Origin: an uncultured Eubacteriales bacterium
GTDB lineage: Bacteria; Bacillota; Clostridia; Oscillospirales; Acutalibacteraceae
Reading direction: 5' to 3'
NCBI GenBank assembly: GCA_934477125.1
Contig: CAKSOL010000008.1
Span: 62,001 to 126,000, forward strand
Length of the DNA stretch: 64,000 bases
In this document: positions 60,389 to 64,000 of the stretch, piece by piece
Layout of the letters: every line of letters begins with the position of its first letter
How positions within the stretch are numbered: position 1 is the stretch's first letter
The notes under the pieces: model-generated
The model's database searches: none
The model's input: the letters and a program-made list of their open reading frames with translations, nothing else
Told to the model about the DNA's origin: nothing
Translations under genes and position numbers: made by a program

Positions 60389-60718
60389 ATGTGTAGAAAA
60401 AATCTTAAAAAAGCTGTTGCGGTTATGGTGCTGGCAGGCGTTATGACATTTTCTGCCGTGCTTTCGGCAAGCGCCGCCACCGTTTACGGTGACGCCAATG
60501 CCGATACACAGGTGGATATCCGGGATTTGGTAAGGGTTAAAAAGCACCTTGCCGATAAAACTATATCTATCAACGTTGAGGCGGTAGATGATGATGAAAG
60601 CGGAGAAGTAGAGATATCTGACCTTACAAAGCTTAAAAAGGTTCTGCTTGGTGCGGAAAAATATGAGCTTTCGGTAGTTGAGGGCAATATTGAATGGCCG
60701 GCTTCCTGGGACGAATAA
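60389..60718 (+). CDS. Secreted dockerin-only protein
   Basis: ATG 60389 follows GGAAGGAG by ten bases; TTG 60383 is in frame but nearer. The 109-residue product has a signal peptide (about 1-30, ending SASAA) and then a single type I dockerin with both calcium-binding segments: GDANADTQVDIRDLVRVKKHL and DDDESGEVEISDLTKLKKVLLG. Only about 15 residues (ending NIEWPASWDE) follow. No catalytic or binding module is attached, which is unusual, because dockerins normally tether enzymes to cohesin scaffoldins. It may cap or occupy cohesins or bind another protein through its tail. It is next to a large modular surface protein. Confidence 0.8.
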   Translation: MCRKNLKKAVAVMVLAGVMTFSAVLSASAATVYGDANADTQVDIRDLVRVKKHLADKTISINVEAVDDDESGEVEISDLTKLKKVLLGAEKYELSVVEGNIEWPASWDE

Positions 60719-60742
60719 TTAAAGAAACGGCAGTTTAAGCTT

Positions 60743-63700
60743 ATGATTAAAAAACTGTTATCTTTTTTAACAGCGTCTGTAATGGCATTTACAGCGCTGT
60801 TTGTCCCTGCCGTTTTTGCGCCGCTTGCGCTTCATGAGGATGAAAATTTCAATCTTTTTGAAAGCGAAGGCAACTTCTGGAAGGGCGAAAATTGGGCGAA
60901 ACCGTCGGGTATAACAAACGGTGTTCTGAGCCTTACCGACGGCTATGCTACCTATATCGGAACGGCGCTTGATAAACAAACGGTAAGCTTTGTTATGCAG
61001 ACTTCGGTACAGTCAGGCGTATTGCAGTTTTATTTCCGCAATTCTGTAAGCGCCGAAAGTGTTGCGCAGTCTGCCGCTGCTTTCAGCGAAAAAAACGGCG
61101 GTAACCCTTATGTGCTTACATATTCCGCCGAAACCGGACGTATTCTGTTTAAAAGCTATACCGGCAATACCGCCGATACGCTTTACGGCAAGAACGGTAT
61201 ATCCGAGGTATATATACCCGGACTCAACGACGGCAATCCGCATACCTTTTGTATAGAAACGGCAGAGGACGCTTTGCTCAGCACCGCTGCTCTGACGCTT
61301 TATATCGACGGTAAAAATGTACTTGAGGTATGCGATGACACGGTAAAGGGCATGGGATATATGTCCTTTGCTCATTATTCCGGAGGAACCTTTGAAATAA
61401 GCAGTCTTACGGTACAGGGCATTACTTCCGACCCGGCGGTTACGGCAAATCTCGTTTGCGGCTTTGAAGAAGAAAATTTGATAAATGGAAACGTTTCTAT
61501 AACCTCCGCGGAGGCTCACTCCGGAACAAGCTCGCTGTTTTATGACGACAGCGTCTCCGGCAATTCCTTTTTCACTATGGGCGGCGTTTTGCAAAAGGCG
61601 CTTATCGCAGGGCAGGCATACCGTGTTACTGCGTGGGTAAAACCGGCCGGCAGCGGAAAAAGCATTGAATTTTCTTTCAGAGAGAATACATCCGGCGGTA
61701 AAATTTCGGGCGGTACCGAAACCGATATAAAGACAAGCTTCAGCTATTACGGGCTTAACAACAGCTGGATATTTTTGCTGGACGAGGACAAAACCACCGG
61801 CTGGCAAAAGGTGCTTTTGTGTAACGAATATGTACCGTCGGACAATACCCGTTATCCGTATTTCCGCCTTTACAGCTACGGTTCGGGCGACGGCTGGTAT
61901 ATCGATGATGTCTGCTTTGAAAGCGTGCTTGACTGTACGCTGAATACAGCGGGGGATGCGTCCGGAACACTTTCCTATACAAACCATTCCTATCTGCTCG
62001 CAGATACAAACGCCGCAAACCCGTTATCGTCGCTTTCGGTATGTAAGGGCGACAGAATTACTGTAACGGCAGCCGCATCAGAGGACAGCGTATTTTCCGG
62101 ATGGTATGATTGTGACTTCAATTTGCTTACGAAAGAGAGCAATTATACTTATATTGCTTCGGAGAATACGGTGTTTAACGCAGTATTCTCAAATGCGCCG
62201 CAGGGTCAGCATATAGTTTACGATTTTGAAAACACCGGGACTGATATTATCGGCGCTGAAAATATGTCTGTTTCAGAGCAGGCGGCTTATTCGGGTAATT
62301 ACGGTGTAAATATCCGCAAAGCTCCGGATAATACCCAGCGCGTATGGTCTGTAATTCCCGCCGCTTCCGATGACAGCCCGGCTCTTGATTCTTCCCGCAA
62401 ATACCGTGTAAGCGTTTATGTAAAAAGCAACAGCGAACAAGCCTCCGGTCAGATTGACCTTACGCTTTATTTTGCGTCGGTCAGCAATACAACGGCATAC
62501 GGCAATTATACCGCGCAAAGCCTCAGTCTTTCGCGGTGGGGTATTACACAGGGCCATATTAAGAGTATTCAGACCGGCGATACGTCCTCTGTAAGCGCAG
62601 AGGAATGGAATAAGGTAATAATTTGTGATGAATTTACCCCTCAGCAAAACGGTATATATCCCGTTCTTACTGTATATGCAAATGCCTCGACCGCTTTTGA
62701 CTGGTATATTGACCGTCTTGAATTCTGCGAGCTTACCGATACGGTCTGTCAGTCTGATAATGCTGCGGCAGCAGATGTTTCCTATGTGAAAAACACCAAG
62801 CTCTTTTCATACGGGAGCATTTCGGAGGATAACCTTTCTTTAGCCGTAGGCGACAGTATAACCCCTGTAATCACAGTTTCGGAAGGCTGTTATCTTAAAG
62901 CTCTTTATGTAAACGGCGAGCGCGTGCTTGATACTGCCGGCTGCACACTTACCGTAAGCGGTACCGTCTATATTTTTGCCGTAACAGAAAAGGGCTGCAA
63001 TCTTATAGACGGCGATTCCCGCGGCTGGCTCATTTCTCAGCAGTACGGCGGCAGCGCGGTGCTGGATGATACGCTGTCTCTTAAAGGCAGACACGCAACC
63101 GCCACCTATACGGGTTATAAAATACGCAATCATACCGTGACCGTGCGCTATATTGCGGATATAGAAAATGAATGGGCGGGAATAATGCTCAGAACCGATG
63201 CCGATAAGCAGTTTCTTGAAGAAAATCCCGGCAAGTCGTTCAGCGCAGATACTAATCCGTATGTGATAAGCATTACGCAAAAACGCACCACACTTCGTAA
63301 ATTTGACGATTCGGGTGAAATTGCTACGCTTTATATGCCCGCTGTTCCGTCCGGTGCGATTCCCGGTTATGAACACGAGCTTAAAATCACCTGTCTTGAC
63401 GGTGAAAACAATTCCGGCGCAGCTGTTACCGTGTGTATGGACGGCAGGGAGATTATCTCCTACACAGACCGCGATGCTTCCGGTGCTGCGGGATATATTT
63501 CGTTTATCTGTATGTCAGCCGATGATAATTTTACCGTTACATATTTCGGCGTTGACGGTGTGGATTCCGACAAATGGGGCGAAATAGGGCGGCTTTGCAG
63601 CGATATTGACAGTCTCGGCAATATAGACGTGGGGAGCGGAGACATAGAAAGCGCAATGCGCCGGTTCGAGGCATTAAGTGCGCTTGACCGTGAGCTTATC

Positions 63701-64000
63701 GGAAATTCTGCACTTCTTGAAACGGCGTCGGCGGTATATAACAGCTTTTGCGAAAATGCACTTTCTGTGCATATTCCGGCTGTAACCGCATCGTCAGCGG
63801 ATATATGCACCTCGCAAAAACGCGCTCTGCGCTTTTTCGGCACGTTAGACAGCGCCGCTGTCAGGGAATATGAAAAGCACGGTTTTAAATTCGTAAGCGC
63901 CGGTATGGCGATGCTGCCTGCCGATAAAACCGACGGCAGCTATACCCTTAAAACCGAAAATGTTAAAGCCTGTACATTTTCGGCTGATGATTACGGCGGT
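60743..64000 (+). CDS. Large secreted multimodular protein, 3' end outside window
   Basis: The frame is open for 1086 codons to the window edge. After a signal peptide (about 1-27) come a jelly-roll module (about 30-235), CBM4/9-like sandwich (about 238-400, ending DGWYIDDVCFE), InlB-type repeat (about 415-490, VFSGWYDC), another CBM-like sandwich (about 495-670), a second InlB-like piece, a second jelly-roll module (about 750-950, NLIDGDSRGWLISQQYGG, WAGIMLRTD), a helical segment (about 960-1010) and a domain like the C-terminus of the SGNH protein at 48361-52866. The order mirrors that protein without its esterase domain so far; a catalytic domain may lie beyond the edge. The ribosome binding site is weak, suggesting coupling to the dockerin gene 24 bases upstream. 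Confidence 0.75.
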   Translation, partial: MIKKLLSFLTASVMAFTALFVPAVFAPLALHEDENFNLFESEGNFWKGENWAKPSGITNGVLSLTDGYATYIGTALDKQTVSFVMQTSVQSGVLQFYFRNSVSAESVAQSAAAFSEKNGGNPYVLTYSAETGRILFKSYTGNTADTLYGKNGISEVYIPGLNDGNPHTFCIETAEDALLSTAALTLYIDGKNVLEVCDDTVKGMGYMSFAHYSGGTFEISSLTVQGITSDPAVTANLVCGFEEENLINGNVSITSAEAHSGTSSLFYDDSVSGNSFFTMGGVLQKALIAGQAYRVTAWVKPAGSGKSIEFSFRENTSGGKISGGTETDIKTSFSYYGLNNSWIFLLDEDKTTGWQKVLLCNEYVPSDNTRYPYFRLYSYGSGDGWYIDDVCFESVLDCTLNTAGDASGTLSYTNHSYLLADTNAANPLSSLSVCKGDRITVTAAASEDSVFSGWYDCDFNLLTKESNYTYIASENTVFNAVFSNAPQGQHIVYDFENTGTDIIGAENMSVSEQAAYSGNYGVNIRKAPDNTQRVWSVIPAASDDSPALDSSRKYRVSVYVKSNSEQASGQIDLTLYFASVSNTTAYGNYTAQSLSLSRWGITQGHIKSIQTGDTSSVSAEEWNKVIICDEFTPQQNGIYPVLTVYANASTAFDWYIDRLEFCELTDTVCQSDNAAAADVSYVKNTKLFSYGSISEDNLSLAVGDSITPVITVSEGCYLKALYVNGERVLDTAGCTLTVSGTVYIFAVTEKGCNLIDGDSRGWLISQQYGGSAVLDDTLSLKGRHATATYTGYKIRNHTVTVRYIADIENEWAGIMLRTDADKQFLEENPGKSFSADTNPYVISITQKRTTLRKFDDSGEIATLYMPAVPSGAIPGYEHELKITCLDGENNSGAAVTVCMDGREIISYTDRDASGAAGYISFICMSADDNFTVTYFGVDGVDSDKWGEIGRLCSDIDSLGNIDVGSGDIESAMRRFEALSALDRELIGNSALLETASAVYNSFCENALSVHIPAVTASSADICTSQKRALRFFGTLDSAAVREYEKHGFKFVSAGMAMLPADKTDGSYTLKTENVKACTFSADDYGG

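Noticed and set aside
61488..61501. GAAACGTTTCTATA, matching most of the 37515-37534 operator
   Set aside because: It lies deep inside a coding sequence with no promoter nearby and the left flank does not complete the palindrome; probably chance.
61013..61987. 324-codon minus-strand open frame in the last modular gene
   Set aside because: The plus-strand frame is open for over 1000 codons with recognisable modules; the antisense frame is basic, Tyr/Arg-rich and without motifs.
1..64000. CRISPR array, tRNA/rRNA genes, insertion sequences or prophage
   Set aside because: No regularly spaced short repeats, cloverleaf-like sequence, transposase or phage motif was seen; the only repeats are intragenic protein modules.

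Overview
The window looks like a chromosomal segment of an anaerobic, polysaccharide-degrading Gram-positive bacterium of the class Clostridia (gut or rumen type, Oscillospiraceae-like). Support: strong GGAGG/GGTGAT ribosome binding sites, lipobox lipoproteins, LplABC-type sugar transport, ROK/LacI/AraC regulators, a Gram-positive-type LexA box, type I dockerins and an oxygen-sensitive glycyl radical enzyme. No rRNA, tRNA, CRISPR, transposase or phage gene was seen. Family calls come from reading motifs; no database search was possible.

Layout. (1) 1-6.9 kb: the end of a GH26 glycanase; a secreted repeat-module/dockerin/GH26 protein; a surface protein with beta-sandwich and leucine-rich repeats and a membrane anchor. 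(2) 7.0-23.4 kb: a tightly packed run of eleven genes without signal peptides: GH26, GH116-like, GH43/32-like propeller, an unassigned putative TIM barrel, GH9-like, GH95-like, GH32-like, domain-permuted GH3, SGNH hydrolase, alpha/beta hydrolase and a second SGNH hydrolase. It reads as a cytoplasmic line for finishing imported, probably acylated hemicellulose oligosaccharides. (3) 23.5-26.6 kb (minus strand): Crp-type regulator plus an SsuABC-like transporter, with a promoter and a palindrome at the transcription start. (4) 26.6-28.8 kb: DNA polymerase IV behind a LexA-like box, overlapping a 1-phosphofructokinase-type kinase. (5) 28.9-35.6 kb: a minus-strand operon of radical-SAM activase, glycyl radical enzyme, FGGY sugar kinase and type I phosphomannose isomerase, divergent from a ROK regulator. 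(6) 36-42.2 kb: two FAD oxidoreductases, a QueG-like Fe-S protein, a U32-like Fe-S protein and a LacI regulator, with two striking palindromic operators. (7) 42.4-59.4 kb: clan GH-A hydrolase, LplB/LplC permeases and binding lipoprotein, three large surface proteins sharing jelly-roll modules (one with an SGNH esterase domain, one ending in a sortase-like SPLTG signal), a lipoprotein paralogue of the GH-A enzyme, and a GH2 enzyme. (8) 59.5-64 kb: AraC regulator, a dockerin-only secreted protein and a large modular protein running off the end.

Taken together this reads as Gram-positive polysaccharide utilisation loci: surface proteins bind and trim glycans, an Lpl-type ABC transporter imports oligosaccharides, and cytoplasmic hydrolases and esterases finish them. 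The best candidates for undescribed biology are the glycyl-radical/FGGY-kinase/phosphomannose-isomerase operon, where a C-x-E-type radical lyase is tied to phosphosugar enzymes, and the adjacent FAD/QueG-like/U32-like redox island under LacI-type operators.
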